Shown: positions 32,322-44,089, numbered from the stretch's first letter. The stretch: 64,000 nucleotides of DNA from Lepidurus packardi (GCA_023053545.1 JAKZAN010000005.1:744001-808000); one strand, 5' to 3'. Notes: a model not told the origin generated them from the letters alone. A program made the numbers and translations.

Positions 32322-33748
32322 TCTGGGCGTCTTTTGGGGGTCTTTGAGCTGCGGTTAACTGTTTTCCATTCGTCTGCTCTCCGCTGTTCGGTGGGATTGA
32401 CTGCTGGTTTTTCAGCCTCTTTCTTTCTAATGGGGCAAGATTGGTCAAACGCGAAGTGGTCCCCTTTACAGTTGACGCATTTGCATTTGTTCCCAGTGCA
32501 GGTCCTGGTGTCGTGTTCTTCTCCGCATTTTGTGCAACTAGGTTGTTTACTGCGACAGTTTGCAGACATGTGGCCGTAAGCTTGGCATCTATAACATTGA
32601 AGGACGTTCGAGCGCCTGATTTCTTCCACTTGGATGATTCTGTTGTAAGCCAATAGAACCCCATCCTCTTTGATCTTCTGATTCTCTTCCGCCGTGGAGC
32701 ACGTATACATGATGGATCCAAAGGCTTTGGTGCTGGTTGGATTAAGCCACTTTGCCTTGTCTGCGAAGAACTTTATTTCCATGTCCGAATTCATGTCTGA
32801 AAGATGCGCACAGATTTGTTCTAAAGATTCATCTTTGGGAAGTTGATGGAAGATTAGACGAAGGTCGGGTTGTCTGGTGATCACTTTGACTGGGGCCATG
32901 CATTTCAGGGATGCAGCGTCGAGGATCGGTTCTGCCTTAGCTTTTTCTTCCTTGCTTTTGAAGGTCAGGATTAGTCTATTCGATTTCGTTTTCCTCGCGA
33001 AAATCGGCCTCGGGGCGTTGGGGCAAGTTTGTTGGAGGTCTCGTTCAATGGTTTGTAGCAGCTCCTTATTAGGGAGGAACATACCCCTTTTCTCCAAGTC
33101 CAATTGCTCCAGAACCATAGTTTCATCATGGACTGTTGAGGGCAGAATTTTTGTTGGGTTGGTGGTGGAGGTTGCGGGGGTTTCATCTCGAGGTTTGCTT
33201 AGCGTCTTCGACAATCTAACCGCTTGGGACCACGATTTGTGCTGATCTACTCCCCCAGATGGAGTCATGTGTGACTTCACCTCATCCCTGAGTCTCTGAA
33301 TCTCGTTGGCGAGTGAAGTGATCAGCTCTCGCAAGGAAATCTTTTCTACGCTTTCTTGCTTTAGTTGGGTTTCAAGGGACGAGATTTGGAGCACCATTTG
33401 ATCTTGGGTTCTCTTCATTGCAAGGAGTATGGTAGACGCATGGTCAGGGCGAAGTTGAGGCTCTTCCAGAGAATTTGCACGTTTTCTAATAGGCATTTCT
33501 TTTGGGTCGTTCGAGGGGGAGGCGGATCTTTTGGTTTGAGCATGGGCAAGAGAACTTCTCTTGTTACGGCAAGGTTTGCAGTTTTTCGCTGCAGGTACAT
33601 CTCTTTCAAAAAGAATGGCACAGGTGGCACAATAGATTTGGTTGGTCTGGGTACGGGCGAGTTCACTGTTGACCTCGGATTCTGTGGGACCTTGGCCTCC
33701 CTCGCAGCTGGGCGAGTTCATCGGCGAACATGACGCAATAGAGTCCAT
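32318..33748 (-). CDS. LINE-G ORF1 (left copy), intact
   Basis: 476 codons from MDSIASCSPMNSPS. N-terminal C4 finger CX2CX13CX2C at residues 40-60 (CATC...CKPC), a basic linker, a Leu-rich coiled coil (about 115-160), then the HQLPKD...KWLNPTSTKAFGS domain and three knuckles from residue 385 (CYRCQAYGHMSANC, CTKCGEEHDTRTC, CVNCKGDHFAFDQSC). The stop overlaps the ORF2 start as ATGA. It differs from the right copy by a few residues (for example VRLSK against VRMSK). The start is chosen at this Met because an upstream stop (TTTTTTAG) is present only in this arm. Confidence 0.85.
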   Translation of the reverse strand: MDSIASCSPMNSPSCEGGQGPTESEVNSELARTQTNQIYCATCAILFERDVPAAKNCKPCRNKRSSLAHAQTKRSASPSNDPKEMPIRKRANSLEEPQLRPDHASTILLAMKRTQDQMVLQISSLETQLKQESVEKISLRELITSLANEIQRLRDEVKSHMTPSGGVDQHKSWSQAVRLSKTLSKPRDETPATSTTNPTKILPSTVHDETMVLEQLDLEKRGMFLPNKELLQTIERDLQQTCPNAPRPIFARKTKSNRLILTFKSKEEKAKAEPILDAASLKCMAPVKVITRQPDLRLIFHQLPKDESLEQICAHLSDMNSDMEIKFFADKAKWLNPTSTKAFGSIMYTCSTAEENQKIKEDGVLLAYNRIIQVEEIRRSNVLQCYRCQAYGHMSANCRSKQPSCTKCGEEHDTRTCTGNKCKCVNCKGDHFAFDQSCPIRKKEAEKPAVNPTEQRRADEWKTVNRSSKTPKRRPE

Positions 33749-33945
33749 GAACGGCCCCCCGAATGTTGATTTCTTTTCTCCCCTTGTGAAAAACGGTGTG
33801 AAAAACGGGTTCAAACGAAACGAAAGCTTAACGAACGGATAACTGAGGATTTGCTAAAAAACTGGGTGCAAATACGGTAACAAACTTGTACGAAAAACTT
33901 CCCAAAATAGGTTCGGAAACGAGAGCACAGAAACTAACGTCCCCC

Positions 33946-34108
33946 TTATTTGTTGTCGCAGCAAGTGTCTCTAATAAATAATTAAATACAAATAATACTA
34001 TGAAAACATTAAAAAAATAAAAATAATAAACTTTACTATGTTTTCGAATGTGGGTTATTAAATAACCCTACTAAATATATTTCCATAAATAATGTATTTT
34101 TAAACTTA
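33946..34108. other. NUMT: AT-rich control-region-like stretch
   Basis: Non-coding, A/T-rich sequence between the LINE-G 5' end and trnI, the position of the mitochondrial control region in the ancestral order. The exact LINE boundary is uncertain by about 20 bp. Confidence 0.55.
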
Positions 34109-34173
34109 AATTGAGTGCCTGATCAAAAGGATTACCTTGATAGGGTAAATAATGTAATTTATTACCTCAATTA
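34109..34173 (+). tRNA. trnI: NUMT copy of mitochondrial trnI (GAU)
   Basis: Perfect acceptor AATTGAG/CTCAATT and anticodon stem TTACC/GGTAA around TTGATAG. Confidence 0.88.
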
Positions 34174-34207
34174 TTTGTGATAGAATTGCACTAACGCCTA
34201 GAAAATC
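34174..34207 (-). pseudogene. trnQ: NUMT: trnQ remnant
   Basis: Follows trnI. The minus strand starts within an anticodon-loop-like GATTTT at the LTR edge, and the other half of the tRNA is missing on the far side of the LTR. Identified mainly by position. Confidence 0.4.
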
Positions 34208-34408
34208 TGTAGTGACCTGACTCCCTGGTCAGGTTGGCCCCGCCCCGACAAGGCGGATATAAACAAACCAGGTACAATACAGGAGTGATAACCCTCAATC
34301 AAGAGCATCATCCTATCAAATATCTCAAGCTAAAATAACCATCCAAGTAACCAAACAGTGTCATCACCAACGATACCACAAGAATCAAAACCTCTTATGC
34401 TCTCTACA
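34208..34408 (+). repeat. Gypsy-Q LTR, left-arm copy
   Basis: 201 bp, TGTAGTGACC to CTCTCTACA, indistinguishable by eye from 36606-36806. Flanks AAATC and TTAAC do not form a target duplication. It contains TATAAA near 34259. Confidence 0.9.
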
Positions 34409-34414
34409 TTAACA

Positions 34415-34478
34415 AATAAAGTAAGCTAAAATTAAGCTAATGGGCTCATACCTCACTGATAGAACTACTCTCTTTACT
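34415..34478 (+). tRNA. trnM: NUMT copy of mitochondrial trnM (CAU), copy 1
   Basis: Anticodon loop CTCATAC; acceptor AATAAAG/CTTTACT with one mismatch shared with the right-arm copy but not with copy 2. Confidence 0.85.
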
Positions 34479-34479
34479 A

Positions 34480-34846
34480 ATTATAATTAATCCTCGATTT
34501 CCTGTTTTTTTCTTTATTATTACTAAGATTAATAATTGTAATATCTTCAAATTCATGATTCTCTGCTTGAATCGGGTTCGAGCTCAATCTAATAAGTTTT
34601 ATCCCGATTATAATAACCAAAAACAATCAACAATTAACAGAAGCAGGATTAAAATATTTTTTAATTCAAGCATTAGCCTCCGTTATTTTTATATTTAGAG
34701 CTTTATTCAGCCTTTTTTGTTTTATATACCCATCCTCTTTTATTATCATTATCTTAATAATAAGATTGTTATTAAAAATAGGAGCCTCCCCCTTTCATGC
34801 CTGGTTTCCGGTAGTATCTGAAGGACTTTCTTGAAATAAATTTGCA
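34480..34846 (+). pseudogene. nad2: NUMT: nad2 5' part, copy 1
   Basis: Starts ATT (IMINPRFPVFF). SSNSWFSAWIGFELNLMSF and KMGASPFHAWFPVVSEGLSW are readable in mitochondrial code, with small indels. It ends exactly where Gypsy-Q RNase H sequence begins. Confidence 0.9.
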
Positions 34847-36601
34847 GCGTGTAGCAGCAATTTCGGTGTAGCAGCGATCTTGTTGCAAGAGGAAAATGGC
34901 AAGGAAAGGGTCGTGGCGTATGCAAGTCGCTCGTTGACGGCCACGGAACAGCGTTATTCGCAGTTGGAAAGGGAGGGCCTCGCAGTCGTCTGGGCCTGTG
35001 AGCACTTTCATTTGTATGTTTTCGGAAAACCCATCACGTTTAGAACAGACCATAAGCCACTGGTAGGCTTATTCAACAAATCTCTTAACTGCGTGAACGC
35101 GCGTATTGAACGCTGGGCGCTACGTCTTTTGCCTTACAATGCGACAATTCAACACATAGCTGGAGCCACTAACCCCGCCGACTTCATGTCAAACAACCAA
35201 CAGTATCGGATCGGAACGCGGTAGCCAGCACCTGTGCTGATGCGTTCGTGAATCTCTTAAGTCAGAGCCTCCTGCCCACTGCCCTCAAGCTATCCGAGGT
35301 AGCAAAAGCAACGGAGCAAGACGAAGTACTACAGCTAGTCAAGCGAGCTATCGTCACAGGGAACTGGAGCCCTGTCAAGAAACGTAACGCAGTTTACTTT
35401 CAACGTAGAAACGAGTTAACGTTTGACGCTGACAACAACGTAATTTTAAAAGGACGCAAGATTTGTATTCCAGAAGAGCAGCAAGAGCGCATCATTCAGA
35501 TAGCACACGAAAGCTATATGGGCATGACTAAAACCAAGCAACGTCTGCGCCTACATGTCTGGTTTCCCGGCATGGACCGCATGGTCGAAACGATCATTAA
35601 AATCTGCCGTGAGTGCCAAATTTGCACTGAAGATCGCTCAAAAGAACCATTATGCCCCACACCATTACCTGATGAACCCTGGACGGACCTCAGTATGGAC
35701 CTTTTTAGTCTGCCGAACGGCGATAAAGCGTTTGTCATAATCGACAAGTATTCCCGATTCCCAGAGGTGGCGATTCTTGAACACACCAGCGCCAAAGACA
35801 TCATCAAGGTGCTAGATGCCAAATTCGCACGTTTTGGGATACCAGCAACTATCGCCTCAGACAATGGACCACCGTTCCAAAGTGAAGAGCTAAAACAGTA
35901 TCTTCAACGTATTGGTGTCGAACACCGCCGTATAACACCATACTGGCCCGCCGCTAACGGCGACGTTGAACGATTCATGAGGAATCTAAACAAACTGGTC
36001 AGATCCTCAGTTGCGGAGAACGTGGACTGGAAGGAGAAGTTGCAACCTTTCCTTCTAGCCTATCGTTCAGCACCTCACCGGATGACTGGGCACAGCCCAG
36101 CTAGCCTACTATTTGGAAGACAGGTGAAAACCAAGCTCCCTCAGCTTAGCAATGCACATCAGCAACCCCGAAAGGAAGAAGTGAAGAACCAGGACCGGAA
36201 AGCCAAAGAGAAAATGAAAGCCAATGCGGATCGGCATAACCATGCCAGGCAGAAGAGCTTCATCGTAGGGGGAAAAGTCCTCTTGAAAGACCAAAGGGCT
36301 ATCCCAAACAAAATGCTGCCAGGATATAACACCAACCCTACACAGTAATTGCAGCAAAAGGAACGATGATCACAGCCCAACGTGGAAGCGAACAAGTCAA
36401 GCGCAATGCCAGCTTATTCAAAAGATTTACCGGAAATGAAGAAAGTCAAAGAGTGGAACCGAGACAAACTGAAATTGAAGATTTAAGCCCAGTCCCGCAA
36501 GCGGTGATTGCTGAGCCAATAAGTGAAACCCCTCGCTGGACTCGGCAACGGGAAACTCGTCCCCCTACATACCTGAGTAATTATGTGACTAAAAAAAGGG
36601 A
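34847..36601 (+). pseudogene. pol: Gypsy-Q RNase H-integrase
   Basis: RNase H: VVAYASRSLTATEQRYSQLE, REGLAVVWA, RTDHKPLVGLF, NPADFMS. TAG at 35222-35224 and a frame change precede the integrase (35248-36348): HX-H...CRECQIC finger, then D,D,E (SMDLFSLP, ASDNGPPF, NGDVERFM). A third frame (36366-36601) gives the hydrophilic tail. Related to Gypsy-M by motif layout but clearly a different family. Confidence 0.88.
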
Positions 36602-36605
36602 GAGA

Positions 36606-36806
36606 TGTAGTGACCTGACTCCCTGGTCAGGTTGGCCCCGCCCCGACAAGGCGGATATAAACAAACCAGGTACAATACAGGAGTGATAACCCTCAATCAA
36701 GAGCATCATCCTATCAAATATCTCAAGCTAAAATAACCATCCAAGTAACCAAACAGTGTCATCACCAACGATACCACAAGAATCAAAACCTCTTATGCTC
36801 TCTACA
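36606..36806 (+). repeat. Gypsy-Q 3' LTR
   Basis: 201 bp, directly preceded by the purine tract AAAAAAAGGGAGAGA. Followed by trnM-nad2, as is the LTR at 34208. Confidence 0.93.
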
Positions 36807-36812
36807 TTAACA

Positions 36813-36876
36813 AATAAAGTAAGCTAAAATTAAGCTAATGGGCTCATACCCCACTGATAAAACTACTCTCTTTATT
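36813..36876 (+). tRNA. trnM: NUMT copy of mitochondrial trnM (CAU), copy 2
   Basis: Perfect acceptor AATAAAG/CTTTATT; it carries the apparently ancestral bases where copy 1 and the right-arm copy differ. Confidence 0.88.
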
Positions 36877-36877
36877 A

Positions 36878-37272
36878 ATTATAATTAATCCTCGATTTCT
36901 GTTTTTTTTCTTTATTATTACTAAGATTAGTAATTGTAATATCTTCAAATTCATGATTCTCTGCTTGAATCGGGTTCGAGCTCAATCTAATAAGTTTTAT
37001 CCCGATTATAATAACCAAAAACAATCAACAATTAACAGAAGCAGGATTAAAATATTTTTTAATTCAAGCAATAGCCTCCGTTATTTTTATATTTAGAGCT
37101 TTATTCAGCCTTTTTTGTTTTATATACCCATCCTCTTGTATTATCATTATCTTAATAATAAGATTGTTATTAAAAATAGGAGCCTCCCCCTTTCATGCCT
37201 GGTTTCCGGTAGTATCTGAAGGACTTTCTTGAAATAAATTTTTAATTTTGGCCACAATCCAAAAAATCAACC
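36878..37272 (+). pseudogene. nad2: NUMT: nad2 5' part, copy 2
   Basis: Same segment as copy 1 with about five or six substitutions over 370 bp, extended to LATIQKIN. It then reverses on itself in a fold-back. Confidence 0.88.
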
Positions 37273-37314
37273 AACAGTGGGTTGATCTTTTGAATTGTGG
37301 CCAAAATTAAAAAT
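37237..37314. repeat. nad2 fold-back palindrome
   Basis: 37237-37272 (nad2 sense) is followed after a few bases by its imperfect reverse complement, 37277-37314 (TTGGCCAC against GTGGCCAA and flanks). About 36-bp arms; an inverted end-join. Confidence 0.85.
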
Positions 37315-37360
37315 TAAGTCGTAACATAGCAGATGTACTGGAAAGTGCCTCTAGATAGTC
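37315..37360 (+). pseudogene. rrnS: NUMT: rrnS 3' end
   Basis: AAGTCGTAACATAGCAG and GTACTGGAAAGTG are the conserved 3' end of mitochondrial small-subunit rRNA. Only about 46 bp remain. Confidence 0.85.
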
Positions 37361-37428
37361 GGGCTATAGCTAAATAGTTGAAAAATTCATTTACACTGAA
37401 TTAATTTCTGTGCAATCCAGAATAGCTT
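37361..37428 (+). tRNA. trnV: NUMT copy of mitochondrial trnV (UAC)
   Basis: Acceptor GGGCTAT/ATAGCTT (two G-T pairs), anticodon arm ATTCA-TTTACAC-TGAAT and T-arm TTCTG/CAGAA. Adjacent to rrnS as expected; interrupted soon after by the LINE-C tail. Confidence 0.88.
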
Positions 37429-37591
37429 GAAAATGTAATTTTTTTTTTAATATTAATCGGCGTAGGCAATAGTCTATTGCCAATCTATATATTGGTCGCT
37501 TAATGTACAAAACTTAACAACATTGAGCTAAATTACAGGAGGGGGAGGGGAGGGAACAAGGTAGGGAAAGGGAGGGTATGTTGAAGGAAGT

Positions 37592-40500
37592 TTACTGTGG
37601 CGAAAATTTCGATGTTGCAGAGGCACGCTTGAATGCTAGCATAATTTTATGAACTGCTGAAAAAAGCTTGGGATTCGTCAAGCAGTTGGCTGAGTTGAAA
37701 TGAAGGCCCATCCGGCAGTGTTGCCTGATTAGTTGGGTTCTTTCTTTATTGAACAAGCGGCAATGTATCAGAATGTGATGCAGGTCTTGAATTGGGTTAT
37801 CTGGGCATGCGCAATGATTAGAGGTCGTTTTCTTCATCCTATACAAGTAACTAAGGGTGGGGAAATGTGTAAATCGGACTTGTATTATACAGCTTATTGC
37901 GCTTTTCGGGAGCTTTAAATTGCAGATGGGTTTTCCGTCAGGTACTATTCCTAGATGTAGTAGGTGATGGGCTGAGGAGGAGTTTTTCCAATCTTTGTTC
38001 CACTCTTCATATAAAGCTTTCCCAATAAGGAGTTTTGCCTCTCTTGGTGGTGTTGTTGGTTAGCCCAGTTTGTCTTCTAGGAGGTTTGATAAGCGCGCTC
38101 TGCATGTCGTATATCTCTGAGGCGTTTTGTTATTTTTTGTAGTAGGCGTTTCAACAAGTTGACGGGATGCCGCAAAACGGAGTGCCCTCTCTTTTGCTAG
38201 GAAAGACAGTGGCATTATGCCGGTTTCAATTTCCAGAGTTGAAGTAGAGGTCGTTCGTAACGCACCCGTGATGATAAGAAGGGCTTGTCGGTGTACGGTA
38301 TTAAGGAGTTTGAAAGCTGTTGTGGTAATGCTCGACCAAGCTGGGAATGCATAGAGGAGTTTCGAGTAAATTGTAGCTGTTGGTAAGCATTTGAGTTGTC
38401 GGCACAAAACTGATCTGTTCTTAGCAATTTTCCGAATACAATGTAGTGGCTTCAGTGATTCCGCGGATAGGTGTCTGACGTGAGCAGACCAATCAAGTTT
38501 GTGGTCTAAGATTAAGCCTAGGTAGCGTACAGATGGTTTCGGGCTTATGATGATTGAGTTCCAGGAGATAGGTGTCATATCCCGCAACTGCTTTCTGCTA
38601 AAGTGAATTAGTTCAGTCTTTTCGATGTTAAATTCGAGAGAGAATCGTTTGCTCCATTTGGAAAGGGCTTCTAGGGATTTTTTTATTAACTTGACATTGA
38701 CACGTCCTGATGATCCCGAAGTGTAAAGGAGAAGATCGTCGGCAAAGGCAATCAGTTTGACCCTCTTACCTTTGATGAGATCTAGTGCGCCATCTATGTA
38801 AATAAAAAAAAGTAGCGGAGAAAGTGGTGACCTTGTGGCACTCCTTTGCATATGGGAATTGGCGTGCTAGATGAGCCGTTGTGTGAGACGAATATAATTC
38901 GATCGGTCAGGAAGCTTTGGATGAGGCATGTATAAGTGGGATGGACTTTTTTCTTTTTAGCAATTTGTATGAGCTTTCCGTAGTCTACGTTGTCGAAGGC
39001 ACCTTTGATATCAAGGAGTAAGGCTGAGGTGATCTTGCGTTTGCTAAAACTACTCAAAACTGAATCGGTCAAAGTGATGAGAGCGTCTGTAGTTGAACGG
39101 TTAGGCCGGAAGCCCCATTGTGTGTTGGAGAGTAGGTTTCCTCCCTCTATGTGAGCTGAAAGCCTTTTTGATATGGCCTTCTCCAGTATTTTGCCTAGTA
39201 TTGGTAGTAGAGGTAGCCTAGTATTGGTAGTATTGGTAGTAGAGTAGAGTAGTATTGGTAGTAGAGCTATAGGGCGAAATTTTTTTATACATGTGTAGTT
39301 CTCCTTGTTGGGTTTGGGTAGGGCAAGAACTTTCGCATTTTTCCAGTGGGTTGGGAAGTAGCCGGTTAAAAGGATTGCATTATAAATTCTTAAAATTGTG
39401 GGGCCAACTGTTTGCCATGTGTTTTTCAAAATTATTGCTTGTATATCATCATGACCGGCGGCTTTCAGGGGAGGAATGTCCTTGAGGATAGCAGTAATTT
39501 CTTCCGGTGTGAAAGGATGGACTTGATGGTTCGTGTGTTTAGTAGGCCGAATGGGTGGTAAGGGAGTAGGTGTTTGATGATGTGCATTAAACAGTTCCGT
39601 GGCCATGAAATCTAGTTTTGACTTTATGTCGGTAAGTGGTTGCCCATCTTTGTTAAGAACTTCAAGGAATCGGTTGTGGATAGAGGATTGTCGAAGGGAT
39701 CTATTCCAGTTCCATAGTATTCTATTATCCGGAGTTTGAAGTTTAGCATTCCAATAGAGCTCACGGGCTTTGCGGACTTCCGCTCTGTACTGGTTCCTAG
39801 TACGTTTCCATATCTTTTCACTTTGTGGGTTTTGCGAGGCCCGGTGGAGTCTGTGTAAGTTGGCAGTTTGCTTTCGTAAGGACATCAGACTAGAGTTCCA
39901 CCAAGGGTTAGTTTTGTTCCCGGCTGCCCGTTTCGGGATGTTGCTCAGCATGGCACGTGTGATTAGACTGGTTAAGCAACCTACGGCTGAGTCAATGTCA
40001 CGTGGAGACTGTAAGTCAGTGAAAGCTGAGACATTTTGGAGGATGTCTACAGTCAAGTCTGTGTTCAGTTGTGGCCAATTTGCTTTGTTGTAGTTCCAAA
40101 TGTGAACAGAGGGTGGTTTACTATGTGAGAGAAAATCGATGGCTACAGCGGCGTGGTCCGATTCGTTTATAAAAGTGTCTTCGTTTACCAGGGAGTGCTT
40201 CACTTGTGATAGAGTCTGGGGCGTTGCGAAAGTCAAGTCTAATGTGGAACAGTGTCCTCTTTCGTTTTTAAAAGTTGGAGTGTCCCATTTGTTCAGTAAG
40301 TCAAAGTTGTGACTGTGCGCAAAGTCAGTCAAGATGTTGCCTGCCTCGTTTGGCTGTTTGTTCTCCCACCACCAGTGATGGGCGTTGAAGTCGCCTTTGA
40401 TTAGTATGTGCGGGCTCAGGTGTTTGCATCTATCCCATATAGTCCGGAGAAGTGTGTCGGTATCTGTCGTATGACACCTATGGATTCCAATCACTGTAAT

Positions 40501-40743
40501 AGGGGGGGCATGTGGAGAAGTGATTTGAAGGATGGCGTAGAGCTCATCAACACAATTGACTGTGACATTACTGTTCGATTTGGACAGGATTATGAGCCCT
40601 TTGTGTTCGGATTTGGGTACTGATACGTGGAATCCTTGGTGAGTCACAAAGTAGATCTTTTGGGGTGGTTCGAGGATCAAAACCGCCTCACAGCCTCTGT
40701 CATTCGCTTCCTTGACTGTTTCGAACATCTGATCCGGATTTTT
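37592..40743 (-). pseudogene. LINE-C ORF2, endonuclease-RT
   Basis: A long open stretch from about 40740 to 38794 covers the endonuclease (LEPP, IKGDFNAHHWWWEN, ERGHCSTLDLTFA, NESDHAAVAI with SDH intact) and RT (PLKAAGHDDIQAIILK, GFRPNRSTTDALI, LLLDIKGAFDNVDYGK). Between ALLPIL and LPILGKILEKA lies an in-frame repeat insertion (about 39196-39270). A one-base shift inside GVPQG (about 38830) moves RT to the frame holding SPLSPLLFFIYID and FADDLLLYTSG, ending at 38060. The C-terminal CACPDN...DLHHILIHC motif is at 37592-37846. Confidence 0.88.
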
Positions 40744-40781
40744 CCTTACATTGTGTACTAGGATGGAGGTTTGCGTAAGTT

Positions 40782-42091
40782 TTATTTGCGCGTTAGGTTC
40801 ACAGGGAGCGTTGCCTTAGGCCGAGATGGGCAGATGGGATCGAATGCGAAATGGGCATCCTTGCAGTTTGCGCATTTTTTTGTAGAACTTTTGCAGGACC
40901 TTGTGTCGTGTTGTTCTGCACATTTGGCACAACTTGGAGGTTTCTTACAGTTGGCTGCTGTGTGGCCAAACGCCTGGCAATGTAACATTGTAGAATGTCT
41001 GACGAACGCGAGTATGGACAACCCGGTTGAAAGCAAAGAGAGCTACTTCATTAAGAAGTTTCAGTTTTTCAGCTGAAGAGGAGCAGATGTATTGAATTGA
41101 GCAATAGGCTTTGGTGCTGTTTAAGTTCAACCATCGGGCGTTGCTTGGTTGGAAAGTTACAGAAGGGTCAGCGTTTTTTTCCGTCAAATGAGAGCAAACT
41201 TGATCTAGAGTTTGATCTCTAGGTAGTTGGTGAATGATGAGCCCTGTAGCTTGCGGTACGGTCTTGACGGGCCCTAATCTAGGCAGGGTAGCTGATTTTA
41301 GGCTTGATTCTGCTTTGGATTTATCTTCCTGGGTCTTGAAAGTTAAGGCCAGGTTGCCCTGTCTTGTTTTGCGGGCCAAAACTGGATTCGGGATGGAAGG
41401 GTTGACTTGGTGGAGGTCATTTTCAACAATTTGAAGTATTTCTCGTTGTGCTATCGTTTTGTTTCGCTTTTCGATGTCTTGCTGGTTAATAATCAAAGTT
41501 ACTTCCCGACAAGGGTCAGCGAGGGTTGGTGTTGGAAGTGTCTGGGTTGGTGGGTTGGAGGTTGGAGCTGCTTTTGTAGTTGAGGTGGAGCGTCGCTTCA
41601 CTACTTGAACCCACTCATTAGTAGAGTTATTGTTCTTAACTGTGGAGGAAGCTTTCGATCGTTCTTCCTATAGGTCTTGACGAAGTCCTATGACTTCCTC
41701 TTTTAAAGCCATTATCTCATGGGTCAGGATTTCGTTATTGTCTTTGAGCGACCTAAGCGTAGAGAGGATGAAGTCCATGGTGGACAATTGGGTAGTGCCT
41801 TCGATAGAGCAGGACCTCTTACGGAATGCTAGGTCGCTTGAAGGGGAGAGTAAAGGTCGTTTCTGAGCATGGCTTGGGTTGGATTTTTTTTCTCGGCACG
41901 CTTTGCAGTTCTTTTGCCGCAGGCTTATCCTTTTGAAATAGGTCTCCACACGATTGGCACTTCACTTGGGGCTGAGGTGTAACGGCCGGGATGGGCGAGT
42001 CTATTTCTATACTCTCTGAAACACAGGAAGGGCCAGCTTGTGAAGAGTGATTTCCCCCTTTTTTAGGCGAGTTTTCCGGTGTCCGTAACAT
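40782..42091 (-). pseudogene. LINE-C ORF1
   Basis: Starts MLRTPENSPKKGG. The first half of the C4 finger (CQSC) and its second half (CKAC) are in different frames (shift near 41900). A stop lies near 41668, after the coiled coil. A frame with VTLIINQQDIEKR, HQLPRD and RWLNLNSTKAYCS follows, then a shift near 40990 to the knuckles (CQAFGHTAANC, CAKCAEQHDTRSC, CANCKDAHFAFDPIC). Broken. Confidence 0.82.
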
Positions 42092-42297
42092 TACGTGCTG
42101 GGCTAAGCCCTGAATAACAAGTTTTAAGGGCTTCGTTCATGCACAAACAGATAACTAAACACAGCAGAAATAATCACTTTAAGTGCAGAAAGCACCGAAC
42201 TACACTTGGTATCAAAGTCAATCAAAAGGAACTACGATAAACAATGAAACACCGTACGAAAGCGAGAGCGCAGTTTGAGTGCGTCTTCACTTGCCCA

Positions 42298-42399
42298 GAT
42301 TAATATTAAATATGTGGAATCATTGGGCAATCCCTGTAGTTAAAATTATAGCTCTTATTGCACCCAGTATGGGTCATGGGCTTTGATCTACTAAATGAA
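42298..42399 (-). pseudogene. cox3: NUMT: cox3 N-terminal fragment
   Basis: The minus strand reads HLVDQSPWP...IAQWFHMFN, the start of cytochrome c oxidase subunit 3. It is joined directly to the cox1 end, with cox2, atp8 and atp6 missing between them. Confidence 0.82.
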
Positions 42400-43888
<1,489 letters not shown>

Positions 43889-43890
<2 letters not shown>

Positions 43891-43953
43891 TATAGTGGCT
43901 GATAAAAGTATTAGACTGTAAAACTAATTATGAGTTTAATAAACTCCTATATT
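43889..43953 (+). tRNA. trnY: NUMT copy of mitochondrial trnY (GUA)
   Basis: Perfect acceptor AATATAG/CTATATT; anticodon loop ACTGTAAAA. Opposite strand to cox1, as in the ancestral order. Confidence 0.87.
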
Positions 43954-43956
43954 AGT

Positions 43957-44016
43957 GATTTTATAGTTTAAAAAAATTTGAGAGTGCAAATCTTAAGATG
44001 CAATGCGGTTAAAATC
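43957..44016 (+). tRNA. trnC: NUMT copy of mitochondrial trnC (GCA)
   Basis: Perfect acceptor GATTTTA/TAAAATC; loop GTGCAAA with anticodon GCA. Confidence 0.85.
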
Positions 44017-44020
44017 TAAA

Positions 44021-44089
44021 AAAATTTAATAATTCAAGCTTTGAAGGCTTATAGTTTATTTAACCTAAGATTTTTTATTTATAATAAAC
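44021..44089 (-). tRNA. trnW: NUMT copy of mitochondrial trnW (UCA)
   Basis: The minus strand shows AAGCCTTCAAAGCTT, an anticodon arm with TCA. It lies between nad2 and trnC. The acceptor ends are approximate. Confidence 0.75.

Larger units (their letters stand above)
30926..33945 (-). mobile_element. LINE-G, left-arm copy, 3'-truncated
   Basis: Runs leftward from a 5' end near 33945 through ORF1 and the first half of ORF2, then stops inside the RT at the nad1 junction (30925/30926) with no tail. Loss of the 3' half with the 5' end retained is the opposite of ordinary LINE truncation, so the end was removed after insertion. Confidence 0.88.
29357..34846. repeat. Large inverted duplication, left arm
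   Basis: Reverse complement of 44722-50569. Matching coordinates sum to about 79,923 over most of the length, meaning almost no net indels apart from the right-arm solo LTR. Contents: nad6 end, cob, trnS2, nad1 end, LINE-G, control region, trnI, LTR, trnM, nad2 start. Confidence 0.93.
34847..36806 (+). mobile_element. Gypsy-Q, 3' fragment with its LTR
   Basis: Begins mid-RNase H at the nad2 junction and runs through the integrase to a 201-bp LTR. A 5' LTR and gag/RT are absent. The LTR found 0.6 kb upstream (34208) is followed by nad2 rather than by an element interior, so the arrangement reflects a tandem duplication or recombination, not a simple insertion. Confidence 0.88.
37441..42297 (-). 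mobile_element. LINE-C, near full-length non-LTR retrotransposon
   Basis: Tail at the left (T-run 37439-37448 on this strand), 5' end near 42297 against cox3. Contains ORF1, ORF2 and a 3' UTR with the family hairpin (37465-37481, GGCAATAG/CTATTGCC) and the GCCTACGCCG motif. No target duplication was recognised; the sequences on either side come from different mitochondrial regions. Confidence 0.88.

Noticed and set aside
32441-33842. Plus-strand open frames opposite LINE-G ORF1
   Set aside because: Antisense shadows of an intact minus-strand ORF1, repeated identically in the other arm.
34208-34408. The 201-bp sequence before trnM as a mitochondrial control region
   Set aside because: It is identical to the LTR following the Gypsy-Q integrase and polypurine tract; the control-region-like stretch is at 33946-34108 instead.
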